11,991 bases of DNA from Lachnospiraceae bacterium. Lineage in GTDB: Bacteria; Bacillota; Clostridia; Lachnospirales; Lachnospiraceae. Shown in pieces: positions 1 through 6,047 of the stretch (its first letter is position 1; each line of letters starts with the position of its first letter). Location of the stretch: the NCBI GenBank assembly GCA_024684155.1, contig JAIKXK010000228.1:1-11991 (forward strand), given 5' to 3'. Made by a program: the position numbers and the translations under genes. Under the pieces are notes generated by a model that saw only the letters and a list, made by a program, of their open reading frames with translations, had not been told where the DNA came from and made no database searches.

Positions 1-51
1 CTAAATGAAAAGGTAGATGAGCTTCGTAGAACCGTAAATGAAGCATCTTAA
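1..51 (+). CDS. 3' end of an unidentified protein
   Basis: An open frame enters from the left edge and ends at TAA 49-51. It encodes the last 16 residues, LNEKVDELRRTVNEAS. The residue pattern is charged and heptad-like, as in a helical or coiled-coil C-terminus, but it is too short to identify the family. The strong terminator directly downstream supports this being the true end of a transcription unit. Confidence 0.6.
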   Translation, partial: LNEKVDELRRTVNEAS

Positions 52-60
52 GGATTATAA

Positions 61-99
61 AAGAACTTCTCGGCTTTTAGACCGAGAGGTTCTTTTTTT
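61..99 (+). terminator. Rho-independent terminator, possibly bidirectional
   Basis: The arms AAGAACTTCTCGG (61-73) and CCGAGAGGTTCTT (82-94) form a 13-bp stem with one G-U pair and an 8-nt loop. A run of T follows to 99. It lies 9 bp after the stop of the upstream plus-strand gene. Read on the minus strand, the same stem is followed by TTTTATAAT, so it may also end the converging DUF5688 transcript that stops at 115. Confidence 0.92.
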
Positions 100-114
100 G
101 TGTAGGAATCACCA

Positions 115-1005
115 TTAAAACATAACAGCGTTTTTCTCTCGTAGATAGTAGTAAGCGTGGTCAGATAGAATCTCTTCAGGGGCTACCTGAGTAGCATTTA
201 CCTGTTGTACCATTTCGGATAGACTGTTTAAATCTATAGAGGAAAGCATGGGAATCACAATGACCTCGTGAATACTAGAAGGTAAGATATAAAAATCACA
301 GTCGAGAGATTCGGAAAAATGCTTTAATAAATCTGGATAACAAATGACACCTGCGCCAGCAATCCTTTTTTCGTTTGTAAAGACATACATGGGATAGGCT
401 GGAGTTAAATCTCCAAACAGTTCTTTTTCTTCTGTTGGAAGCATGTCTGTAAGAATGGATTCAATGGGAGTAATCTCTGGTTGAAGAAGTTGATAGGTGT
501 TTACTTTGGCAAATTCAAATAATTCTTCCGTTGTAACTCCCCAATCGTCTAAAAAACTGTTTCGAATCAGGATAGAACCAAGTTCCTCATGTATGGGAAT
601 CATAATGGCAAAAACAATGGCCAAATCCAGGTATTCAAGGTAGGGAATCTCTTTTAAAAGAGTGGTATTAGATTTTTGGTTTACCAGCTTAAATATGATT
701 TTATCCTTTATCATAGAAAAATTACTTAGGATATCTGGATCAAAGATGGAATCCTTTTTTGCTTTTTGGTAAGTAAGAAAGATTCGGTCCGTTACTTCCT
801 CAAGAGACATTCCTTTTGTAATCATAGGATAAAAATCATTTAAATAAAGGGTTGGAGATACAGGATTATCCCTGTCATAAATTACCAAACCGTCTAATTG
901 GACACCGTTATTTTTTGTAAAAGTGGAAATGTGCACTTCGGCACTTTGATCGCATCGCTCTGCGATAGATGAATAGATATTTTCTTTAAATTCCTGATAT
1001 GTCAT
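115..1005 (-). CDS. DUF5688-family protein
   Basis: This gene encodes a 296-residue soluble protein with no predicted membrane segment or signal peptide. The sequence matches my memory of DUF5688, a family of unknown function common in Clostridia. Family-like features are PTLYLNDFYPM near the N-terminus, a GVTTEELFEFAKVNT block mid-protein, and the C-terminal stretches MYVFTNEKRIAGAG, YILPSSIHEVIVIP and EEILSDHAYYYLRE. I chose the start at 1005 (MTYQEF...) because a GGAGG site (1010-1014 on the plus strand) sits 4 nt upstream and a good promoter lies just beyond it. The frame stays open to an ATG at 1143, which would add 46 hydrophobic residues resembling a leader, but that version would swallow the promoter. 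The gene is divergent from cbiM and converges on the terminator at 61-99. No enzymatic function can be proposed from the sequence. Confidence 0.85.
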   Translation of the reverse strand: MTYQEFKENIYSSIAERCDQSAEVHISTFTKNNGVQLDGLVIYDRDNPVSPTLYLNDFYPMITKGMSLEEVTDRIFLTYQKAKKDSIFDPDILSNFSMIKDKIIFKLVNQKSNTTLLKEIPYLEYLDLAIVFAIMIPIHEELGSILIRNSFLDDWGVTTEELFEFAKVNTYQLLQPEITPIESILTDMLPTEEKELFGDLTPAYPMYVFTNEKRIAGAGVICYPDLLKHFSESLDCDFYILPSSIHEVIVIPMLSSIDLNSLSEMVQQVNATQVAPEEILSDHAYYYLREKNAVMF

Positions 1006-1053
1006 ATTTCCTCCAAACTGACATATCTGCGGGAACGAACTTAAAGTGATGTC

Positions 1054-1082
1054 ATTGTAGCATGGAAAAAAATGAAAAACAA
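1054..1082 (-). promoter_or_regulatory. Promoter for the DUF5688 gene
   Basis: On the minus strand, a -35 TTGTTT (1077-1082) and a -10 TACAAT (1054-1059) are separated by exactly 17 bp. Each is close to the sigma-A consensus. The predicted start near 1047 gives a leader of about 42 nt with a GGAGG ribosome binding site before ATG 1005. Confidence 0.75.
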
Positions 1083-1188
1083 TTAGACATAATGACAAAA
1101 TGAGAAAGCCTGTTTTTGTGATTTCTTCTAAGAGATGCCACAAAGAAAAGAGAATGTGGAAGATTACAAAAATAACCCCCTAGGTGGC

Positions 1189-1217
1189 TTGTGTGAAGAT
1201 TAGAATTTTTTTATTAT
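1189..1217 (+). promoter_or_regulatory. Promoter for the cbiMQO operon
   Basis: A -35-like TTGTGT (1189-1194), a 17-bp spacer and a -10 TATTAT (1212-1217) lie upstream of cbiM. The predicted start is near 1224. A palindromic CCCCCTAGGTGG (1176-1187) abuts the -35, and an inverted repeat covers the start point. Confidence 0.6.
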
Positions 1218-1218
1218 C

Positions 1219-1241
1219 TTAAGGTACCAAAGAGGTATTAA
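1219..1241. promoter_or_regulatory. Candidate operator at the cbiM start point
   Basis: TTAAGGTACC (1219-1228) and GGTATTAA (1234-1241) form an inverted repeat: TTAA-gg-TACC opposite the complement of GGTA-TTAA, with a 2-nt bulge and a 5-nt centre. It starts 2 bp after the -10, a position where a bound repressor would block initiation. The link to a metal sensor is inference. It does not match the NikR operator pattern that I know. Confidence 0.3.
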
Positions 1242-1271
1242 ACATAGAGTATGAAAGTGAGGGAAAATACT

Positions 1272-2273
1272 ATGCATATGGCAGATGCGCTAATCGTTCC
1301 TGCAGTGGCAGGTACAATGTATGCAGCAAGTGCTCTTGCGGCTGGGGTATCCGTAAGAAAAGTAAAAATGGAAAATGATTCAAAAAAAATACCAGTAATG
1401 GGAGTAATGGGAGCCTTTGTGTTTGCTACCCAGATGATTAACTTTACCATTCCGGGTACCGGTTCTTCAGGACATCTTTGTGGTGGAATGATGTTATCGG
1501 CAATCCTTGGTCCTTATGCAGGATTTTTAACTATGATAGGAGTTCTTTTGGTTCAGTGTTTATTCTTTGCGGATGGAGGTCTTTTGGCCTTAGGATGTAA
1601 TGTTTGGAATATGGCCTTTTATGGTTGCTTTGTTGGAGCTCTTCTGATTTGGAAACCAATGATGAAACAGAAGGTTACTAAAGGAAAAATTATTGCAGCA
1701 TCTATGATTGGATGTATTTTAACCCTTCAAATGGGAGCTTTTTCCGTTTGCCTGGAGACATTGGCATCTGGAGTATCTGAGTTACCATTTGTAGTATTTT
1801 TAGCTACCATGCAACCAATTCATTTAGCGATTGGAGCTGTGGAAGGACTTATTACTTCAGCAGTACTTGTATTTATTCATGAAGCAAGACCAGAACTTTT
1901 GTGGGGGGTTGGAGAAAAGGAATCCGAAGGCAGATTCTCATTAAAGAAGACGATTGGTATTTTGGCAGTAGTTGCTGCTGGCATTGGTGGAATCTTATCT
2001 TTATTTGCCTCAGCATTTCCAGATGGATTAGAGTGGTCTATGGAAAAGGTGGCAGGTACAGCAGAGTTAGAAGCAACCGGTGGAATTTATGATTTGGTTG
2101 CATCCATACAGGAAAAGACAGCCTTCTTGCCGGATTATGCCTTAAAGAGTAGTGATTCTGCTGCAGGAACTTCTATTTCTGGAATTGTTGGAGCAGCAAT
2201 TGTAGTTTTACTTTGTGTGGGCTTGGCCTATTTATTTAAATTCTTCCAGAAGGGTAAAACAAAAGAAGCTTAA
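1272..2273 (+). CDS. cbiM: CbiM/NikM S-component with fused PDGLE domain
   Basis: This is the membrane substrate-binding component of an ECF-type Co2+ or Ni2+ importer, 333 residues. I chose ATG 1272 rather than 1251. It gives the family N-terminus MHMADAL, where the free amine and His2 help hold the metal, and GAGG (1259-1262) is 9 nt upstream. A second expected ligand, His68, lies in the segment GTGSSGHLCGG. Also family-typical is QPIHLAIGAVEGLIT (181-195). Several hydrophobic segments fill residues 5-205. The C-terminal part (about 225-333) has two more membrane helices flanking a PDGLE motif (250-254), the CbiN/NikN-like region that is a separate protein in some systems. This explains why no cbiN gene is present. 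It is first in the cbiMQO operon, 5 bp before cbiQ. The sequence alone does not decide between cobalt and nickel. Confidence 0.93.
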   Translation: MHMADALIVPAVAGTMYAASALAAGVSVRKVKMENDSKKIPVMGVMGAFVFATQMINFTIPGTGSSGHLCGGMMLSAILGPYAGFLTMIGVLLVQCLFFADGGLLALGCNVWNMAFYGCFVGALLIWKPMMKQKVTKGKIIAASMIGCILTLQMGAFSVCLETLASGVSELPFVVFLATMQPIHLAIGAVEGLITSAVLVFIHEARPELLWGVGEKESEGRFSLKKTIGILAVVAAGIGGILSLFASAFPDGLEWSMEKVAGTAELEATGGIYDLVASIQEKTAFLPDYALKSSDSAAGTSISGIVGAAIVVLLCVGLAYLFKFFQKGKTKEA

Positions 2274-2278
2274 GGAAT

Positions 2279-3079
2279 ATGAGTAAGTTCAATCAAGCGA
2301 TTTATGAAATTCAAAATTTAGATACCATATCAAAAGAAGATAAGTGGGTGAATCACATTCACCCGCTTATTAAACTGTTTCTAACAGTTTATTATATTGG
2401 CCTGGTAGTGTCCTTCCAAAAGTATGACTTGGAGGGACTTTGTGGTATGTGCATTTATCCTATTTTTGTGTTTATTATAGGAGAGCTGTCTTGGAAAGAA
2501 GCAATCTATCGGCTTAGAATCGTACTTCCACTGGTTTGTATTGTGGGAATTTTGAATCCCTTTTTTGATACAAATAGCATTGCTGAAATTGGTGGAATTG
2601 CTATATCGGGTGGGGTAGTGTCTATGGTGACTTTGATGATCAAAGGTATCTTTTGCATTCTAGCTGGATATCTTTTGATTGCCACCACATCTATAGAAGA
2701 AATCTGTTACGGCCTTCGTAAGATTCATATTCCTAAAATTATGGTTACTCAGATTCTTTTAATTTATCGCTATATTTTTTTGCTGTTGTGGGAAACAAAA
2801 CGAATTACACAGGCTTATGCCCTTCGTGCACCGGGACAAAAGGGAATTCATATAAAAGCCTGGGGACCGCTGGTAGGACAATTATTGCTTCGGAGTATGG
2901 ATCGTGCGCAGGAAGTATATGAGAGTATGTGTATCAGAGGGTTTCAGGGAGAGTTTTTTATCAGAAAAAGAAACGAAAAAGTTAAGGGAGAGTTCATTTA
3001 TTTTATCGCCTTTTTGATAATATTATTAATTTGTCGTATCTATCCTATATTTGAGGTAATTGGAGGATTTTTTTTGTGA
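2279..3079 (+). CDS. cbiQ: ECF transporter T-component CbiQ
   Basis: This 266-residue transmembrane component couples ATP hydrolysis by CbiO to the CbiM unit. The family-like N-terminus has an H-x-H-P motif (26-29). Hydrophobic segments follow at roughly 30-48, 55-70, 80-96, 110-137 and 155-172, with a last one at 239-263. Between them are the two coupling motifs of CbiQ proteins: ALRAPGQKG (181-189) and ESMCIRGF (215-222), whose arginines contact the ATPase. The only Shine-Dalgarno-like element, AAGGA (2272-2276), is just 2 nt from the ATG, so translation is probably coupled to the end of cbiM. The stop overlaps the cbiO start as GTGA. Confidence 0.93.
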   Translation: MSKFNQAIYEIQNLDTISKEDKWVNHIHPLIKLFLTVYYIGLVVSFQKYDLEGLCGMCIYPIFVFIIGELSWKEAIYRLRIVLPLVCIVGILNPFFDTNSIAEIGGIAISGGVVSMVTLMIKGIFCILAGYLLIATTSIEEICYGLRKIHIPKIMVTQILLIYRYIFLLLWETKRITQAYALRAPGQKGIHIKAWGPLVGQLLLRSMDRAQEVYESMCIRGFQGEFFIRKRNEKVKGEFIYFIAFLIILLICRIYPIFEVIGGFFL

Positions 3080-3810
3080 GTCATATACACATTGATGTAG
3101 AAAATTTAATCTATGCCTATGAAAAGGATCATCAGGTATTAAAGGATATTTCTTTTTTTGCAGAAGAACATGATGCTATAGGAGTAGTTGGGGCAAATGG
3201 TGCAGGAAAGTCTACATTGTTAAAGTTATTAGTAGGCTTAGATTTAAACTTTAAAGGCTCGATTCGGGTAGAAGAGATTCCATTAGAAAAGGAAACCCTT
3301 GGAAAAATTAGGGAAAGAATGGGATATGTATTTCAGGATTCCGAGGCTCAGCTTTTTATGACCACAGTAGAAGAAGATGTAGCCTTTGCTCCTAGAAATT
3401 ATGGATTAAGTGAGGGCGAAGTTGAAAAAAGAGTAACATATGCCCTGGAAAAAGTGCATATAGAACACCTGCGAAAAAAACCGATTTATAAAATGTCCGG
3501 AGGCGAAAAAAAGTTAGCCAGCATTGCAACTATTTTATCTATGACACCGGATATTATTTTAATGGATGAACCTTCTGTAGCCTTAGATCCCAAAAACAGA
3601 CGAAATCTTATTAATATCTTAAATGAATTTGATCATTTGAAAATAATTGCGTCCCATGATTTAGACTTTATTATGGATACTTGTAATCGTGTCATTTTAC
3701 TAGATGGTGGAGAAATTGTGGAATCCGGAAGCACGGATGAAATCCTGAAAAATGAAGAATTACTAGAGATGCATGGATTGGAATTGCCGTTGTCTCTATA
3801 TAGAAAATAG
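3076..3810 (+). CDS. cbiO: ECF transporter ATPase CbiO
   Basis: This 244-residue cytoplasmic ABC ATPase powers the CbiMQ complex. All nucleotide-binding motifs are intact: Walker A GANGAGKST (39-47), Q-loop Gln87 in YVFQDSEAQLF, signature MSGGEKK (140-146), Walker B IILMDEP (160-166) with catalytic Glu165, the D-loop at 170-172, and the switch His194 in ASHD. The QDSEAQLF form after the Q-loop is typical of ECF ATPases. The start is GTG 3076, overlapping the cbiQ stop by 4 bp (GTGA), with GGAGG at 3062-3066. A single ATPase subunit implies a homodimer, as in CbiMQO and NikMQO. No clear terminator follows, so some read-through into the regulator gene is possible. Confidence 0.95.
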   Translation: MSHIHIDVENLIYAYEKDHQVLKDISFFAEEHDAIGVVGANGAGKSTLLKLLVGLDLNFKGSIRVEEIPLEKETLGKIRERMGYVFQDSEAQLFMTTVEEDVAFAPRNYGLSEGEVEKRVTYALEKVHIEHLRKKPIYKMSGGEKKLASIATILSMTPDIILMDEPSVALDPKNRRNLINILNEFDHLKIIASHDLDFIMDTCNRVILLDGGEIVESGSTDEILKNEELLEMHGLELPLSLYRK

Positions 3811-3827
3811 GATTTTTAACTCATTTT

Positions 3828-3836
3828 TGTTATAAT
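3828..3836 (+). promoter_or_regulatory. Extended -10 promoter for the two-component operon
   Basis: TG-T-TATAAT gives a perfect -10 hexamer (3831-3836) with the extended TGn element (3828-3830). No convincing -35 is present at 16-18 bp, as is common for extended -10 promoters. The predicted start near 3843 falls at a 14-bp palindrome, TAAAATATATTTTA (3842-3855). The GGAGG ribosome binding site follows at 3876-3880. Confidence 0.7.
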
Positions 3837-3889
3837 GTCTCTAAAATATATTTTAAATAAAAGGGATTAGATTTTGGAGGCTTTGGGGA

Positions 3890-4597
3890 ATGATTCAAAT
3901 CGCCATTGTAGAAGATGACAAGAATTACGCAGCAAGTCTGAAAAAGTACATTCTGCGTTATGAAGAGGAACATCAGAATCGATTTAATATCGAATGGTTC
4001 GAAGATGGAGAAGATATAGCAGAAGAGTATAAAGGACACTACGATATTATTTTAATGGATATTGAAATGCAGTTTATGGATGGAATGTCTGCTGCAAAGA
4101 AAATCCGTGAGGTAGATGAAGAAGTAGTGATTATGTTTATTACCAATTCTCCTCAGTATGCCATGCAAGGCTATGCTGTGGATGCACTGGATTATGTTCT
4201 AAAACCAATCAATTATTTTGCTTTTTCGGAACGTTTGACAAAGGCAATATCAAGAATTAAAAATCACGAAGAAAAATATATTACCCTGAACTACCGAGGT
4301 GGAGTACAAAAAATAAAGGTATCCGATCTTTATTATGTAGAGATTCAGGATCATGATTTAATCTATCATACAAAAGATGGAAATCTGGTGATTCGAGGCA
4401 CCATGCGAGAGGCAGAGGATGCTCTAAAAGAGGAGTCATTTTTCCGTTGTAATAAAGCATTTTTGGTAAACTTGTATTACGTAGATGGTTTTGAAGGAGG
4501 AGATGCCCTTGTTGGAGGAGAGCGTCTTTTAGTATCCCGAGCCAAGAAAAAAGAGTTTTTGGATGCCTTGAATAATTATATGAATGAGGTGGGGTAA
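3890..4597 (+). CDS. LytTR-family response regulator
   Basis: This 235-residue cytoplasmic transcription regulator has an N-terminal receiver domain (about 1-120). It contains the acidic pocket Glu8-Asp9-Asp10, phospho-acceptor Asp57 in IILMDIEM, switch Thr85 in FITNS and Lys105 in LKP. The C-terminal part (about 132-232) is a LytTR DNA-binding domain of the AgrA/VirR type, with recognisable ITLNYRGGVQKIKVSDLYYVE and FFRCNKAFLVNLYYV segments. GGAGG lies 9 nt before the ATG. The kinase ATG follows the TAA with no gap, so the two proteins are translated in tandem and should be partners. LytTR proteins bind pairs of 9-bp direct repeats about 12 bp apart. Such a pair occurs at 5959-5988 before the rhamnosidase gene, making it the best local target. 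Regulation of the cbi operon looks less likely because no similar repeat is present there. Confidence 0.93.
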   Translation: MIQIAIVEDDKNYAASLKKYILRYEEEHQNRFNIEWFEDGEDIAEEYKGHYDIILMDIEMQFMDGMSAAKKIREVDEEVVIMFITNSPQYAMQGYAVDALDYVLKPINYFAFSERLTKAISRIKNHEEKYITLNYRGGVQKIKVSDLYYVEIQDHDLIYHTKDGNLVIRGTMREAEDALKEESFFRCNKAFLVNLYYVDGFEGGDALVGGERLLVSRAKKKEFLDALNNYMNEVG

Positions 4598-5941
4598 ATG
4601 GAGACAATTTCATCAATTAACACCCCGGGTATTTATTATGCCATTGGGTATATCTTAGCTTCCTTTGTGGTGGTATTAACTTATCCAAAACGAAGAAGTC
4701 CCTGGTATACACTACTTTGGTATGTCGTTTATTTTGTGATACTTGCTCCAGTGATTACTTCATCTACTGGGGTAATTCGTATTTTTATTCCTTTGGTTTT
4801 ATTCTACTTTGGATTAATGTATGCCACAGTGATGTTTAATATCAAAACAGACCTAAGGACCGGTTTTTTTATTACTATGAGAGCCTTCCTTATAGGGGAG
4901 TTTTTTGCTTCCTTTGAATGGCTGGTTTACTATATGTCGGTCAACATTTTTCATTATCCAAGGGATCCCTTTGCAAATGTGTTAATGCTTCTTTTGGTTT
5001 ATGGATTGATGTTCCCTGCTTTTTTAGCCTTGGAACAGCATTTACATAAAAATAATAAACATTTTAAGATTAATAGTCCGGAATTAGTAATTAGTATATT
5101 TATATTAATTGCCATTTATATTCTAAGTAATATTAGCTATTTAGTAGGCAACCAAATCTTTGGTGGAACCTATGCCATGGTCATATTTGTGGTTCGAACG
5201 ATTACTGATTTATCTGGCCTTGCAATTTTCTATGCTTACTATTTGCAGCTTGGAGAAATTCACGTACGCCTGGAGAGAGATCGTCTTTTAGATGATTTGG
5301 AAATGCAGTATACAAATTACGAAGTCTTGGAAAAAAGTATGGAAGTGGTAAACATTAAGTACCACGATCTAAAACATCAGATTGCTCTATTAAAAGAAGG
5401 CCTTAGCAATAAGGATGAGGCCATGGATTATTTGAATAAGATGGAAGACGAGATTCGCATCTATGAGGCACAAAACAAAACAGGAAATAAGGTTTTAGAT
5501 ACTATTCTTACGGCAAAAAGTGTTTATTGCCAAAATCATTGGATTGATTTAACCTGCGTGGCAGAAGGGGAGGCTCTTAACTTTATAGACCCAATGGACT
5601 TAAGCGCTTTATTTGGAAATTTGTTGGATAATGCCATAGAAAGTGTGGAAAAAATCGAATCCAAGGAGAAACGTTTAATTCATTTAGCTGTATCTCATCA
5701 AAAGGGATTTGTAAAAATACGATTGGAAAATCGCTATGAGAAAGAACCTACGATTAAAAATGGGAAAGTGGTTACTTCAAAATCAGATAAGAGATATCAT
5801 GGTTATGGATTAAAAAGTATTGAAAAGACAGTGAAAAAATATGGAGGCTCCGTCACCTTTTCTGCAAAGGATGGATGGTTTGAATCCCGAATTTTAATTC
5901 CGCAACAATATAAGAAAGAAAATGACACTTCTGCTCTGTAA
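4598..5941 (+). CDS. GHKL sensor histidine kinase (AgrC-like architecture)
   Basis: This 447-residue membrane kinase is the presumed partner of the LytTR regulator. Six or seven hydrophobic segments span residues about 12-215, with little extracytoplasmic sequence. A linker helix (220-250) leads to the H-box KYHDLKHQ, with phospho-acceptor His256. The GHKL ATPase domain has N-box LFGNLLDNAIES (Asn341, Asn345) and G-box HGYGLKSIEK (401-410). The architecture resembles AgrC-type peptide sensors, but no agrB, agrD or other small peptide gene lies nearby, so the ligand is unknown. From the neighbours, a sugar or glycoside cue is possible. AGGTGGGG (4587-4594) immediately precedes the TAA-ATG junction and provides the ribosome binding site. 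The last four codons form the left arm of a terminator. Confidence 0.92.
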   Translation: METISSINTPGIYYAIGYILASFVVVLTYPKRRSPWYTLLWYVVYFVILAPVITSSTGVIRIFIPLVLFYFGLMYATVMFNIKTDLRTGFFITMRAFLIGEFFASFEWLVYYMSVNIFHYPRDPFANVLMLLLVYGLMFPAFLALEQHLHKNNKHFKINSPELVISIFILIAIYILSNISYLVGNQIFGGTYAMVIFVVRTITDLSGLAIFYAYYLQLGEIHVRLERDRLLDDLEMQYTNYEVLEKSMEVVNIKYHDLKHQIALLKEGLSNKDEAMDYLNKMEDEIRIYEAQNKTGNKVLDTILTAKSVYCQNHWIDLTCVAEGEALNFIDPMDLSALFGNLLDNAIESVEKIESKEKRLIHLAVSHQKGFVKIRLENRYEKEPTIKNGKVVTSKSDKRYHGYGLKSIEKTVKKYGGSVTFSAKDGWFESRILIPQQYKKENDTSAL

Positions 5942-5956
5942 GGGCAGAAGTTTTTT
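5927..5956 (+). terminator. Terminator overlapping the kinase stop codon
   Basis: ACTTCTGCTC (5927-5936) pairs with GGGCAGAAGT (5942-5951), giving a 10-bp stem with one G-U pair and a 5-nt loop TGTAA. T continues to 5956. The TAA stop (5939-5941) lies in the loop. The hairpin separates the two-component operon from the glycoside operon. Confidence 0.88.
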
Positions 5957-5958
5957 CG

Positions 5959-5988
5959 TTTGCGACATATTTTGGCTTTTTTGCGACA
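5959..5988 (+). promoter_or_regulatory. Paired direct repeat, candidate LytTR binding site
   Basis: TTTGCGACA occurs at 5959-5967 and again, identically, at 5980-5988. The spacer is exactly 12 bp and the period 21 bp, two helical turns. This is the arrangement known for LytTR-domain regulators such as AgrA. The second copy ends 5 bp before the expected -35 position of the rhamnosidase promoter, where an activator would contact RNA polymerase. An AraC-type activator could use a similar layout, but none is encoded in the window. Confidence 0.65.
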
Positions 5989-6016
5989 GAAAGGGAATGC
6001 ATGGGCTTTTTTCCGT

Positions 6017-6022
6017 TATAGT
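6017..6022 (+). promoter_or_regulatory. Weak promoter of the glycoside operon, -10 element
   Basis: TATAGT lies 26 bp before the rhamnosidase start codon. The hexamer 17 bp upstream (5994-5999, GGAATG) does not resemble a -35 box and there is no extended TGn. The promoter therefore looks activator-dependent, which fits the direct repeats just upstream. Confidence 0.5.
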
Positions 6023-6047
6023 AGAATCAAGAAAAAAGGAGAGCGCC

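Larger units (their letters stand above)
1006..1271. other. Divergent intergenic control region
   Basis: These 266 bp separate the DUF5688 gene from cbiM. They contain the minus-strand promoter (1054-1082), a near-palindrome CCCCCTAGGTGG (1176-1187), the plus-strand promoter (1189-1217), an imperfect inverted repeat over the predicted start point (1219-1241) and the cbiM ribosome binding site. I saw no small gene. The predicted cbiM leader is only about 48 nt, which is too short for a cobalamin or NiCo riboswitch. Confidence 0.7.

Noticed and set aside
1006..1143. Upstream ATG at 1143 giving the DUF5688 protein a hydrophobic leader
   Set aside because: The extension contains the -35/-10 promoter and the GGAGG site of the shorter form, and the family-like N-terminus starts at MTYQEF. 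The leader-like look is probably chance in A/T-rich DNA.
1251..1271. Start of cbiM at 1251
   Set aside because: It would bury the Met-His N-terminus needed for metal binding. GAGG is correctly spaced for ATG 1272.
1201..1271. Cobalamin or NiCo riboswitch before cbiM
   Set aside because: The predicted leader is about 48 nt and has none of the conserved core elements.
3795..3804. Palindrome TCTATATAGA at the end of cbiO as a terminator
   Set aside because: The stem is short and A/T-rich, with no loop and no T-run directly after it, so it cannot act as a Rho-independent terminator.
4281..4616. Minus-strand frame of 111 codons
   Set aside because: It lies opposite the LytTR domain and the kinase start. 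The composition is not protein-like and no signals were found.
5974..6012. Repeat GGCTTTTTT at 5974 and 6004
   Set aside because: It is low in complexity and overlaps the T-rich flank of the TTTGCGACA repeat. The 30-bp offset does not fit a clear binding arrangement.
5922..6047. Start of the rhamnosidase gene at 5922
   Set aside because: It would overlap the kinase gene, the terminator, the direct repeats and the promoter. It has no good ribosome binding site, while ATG 6048 does.
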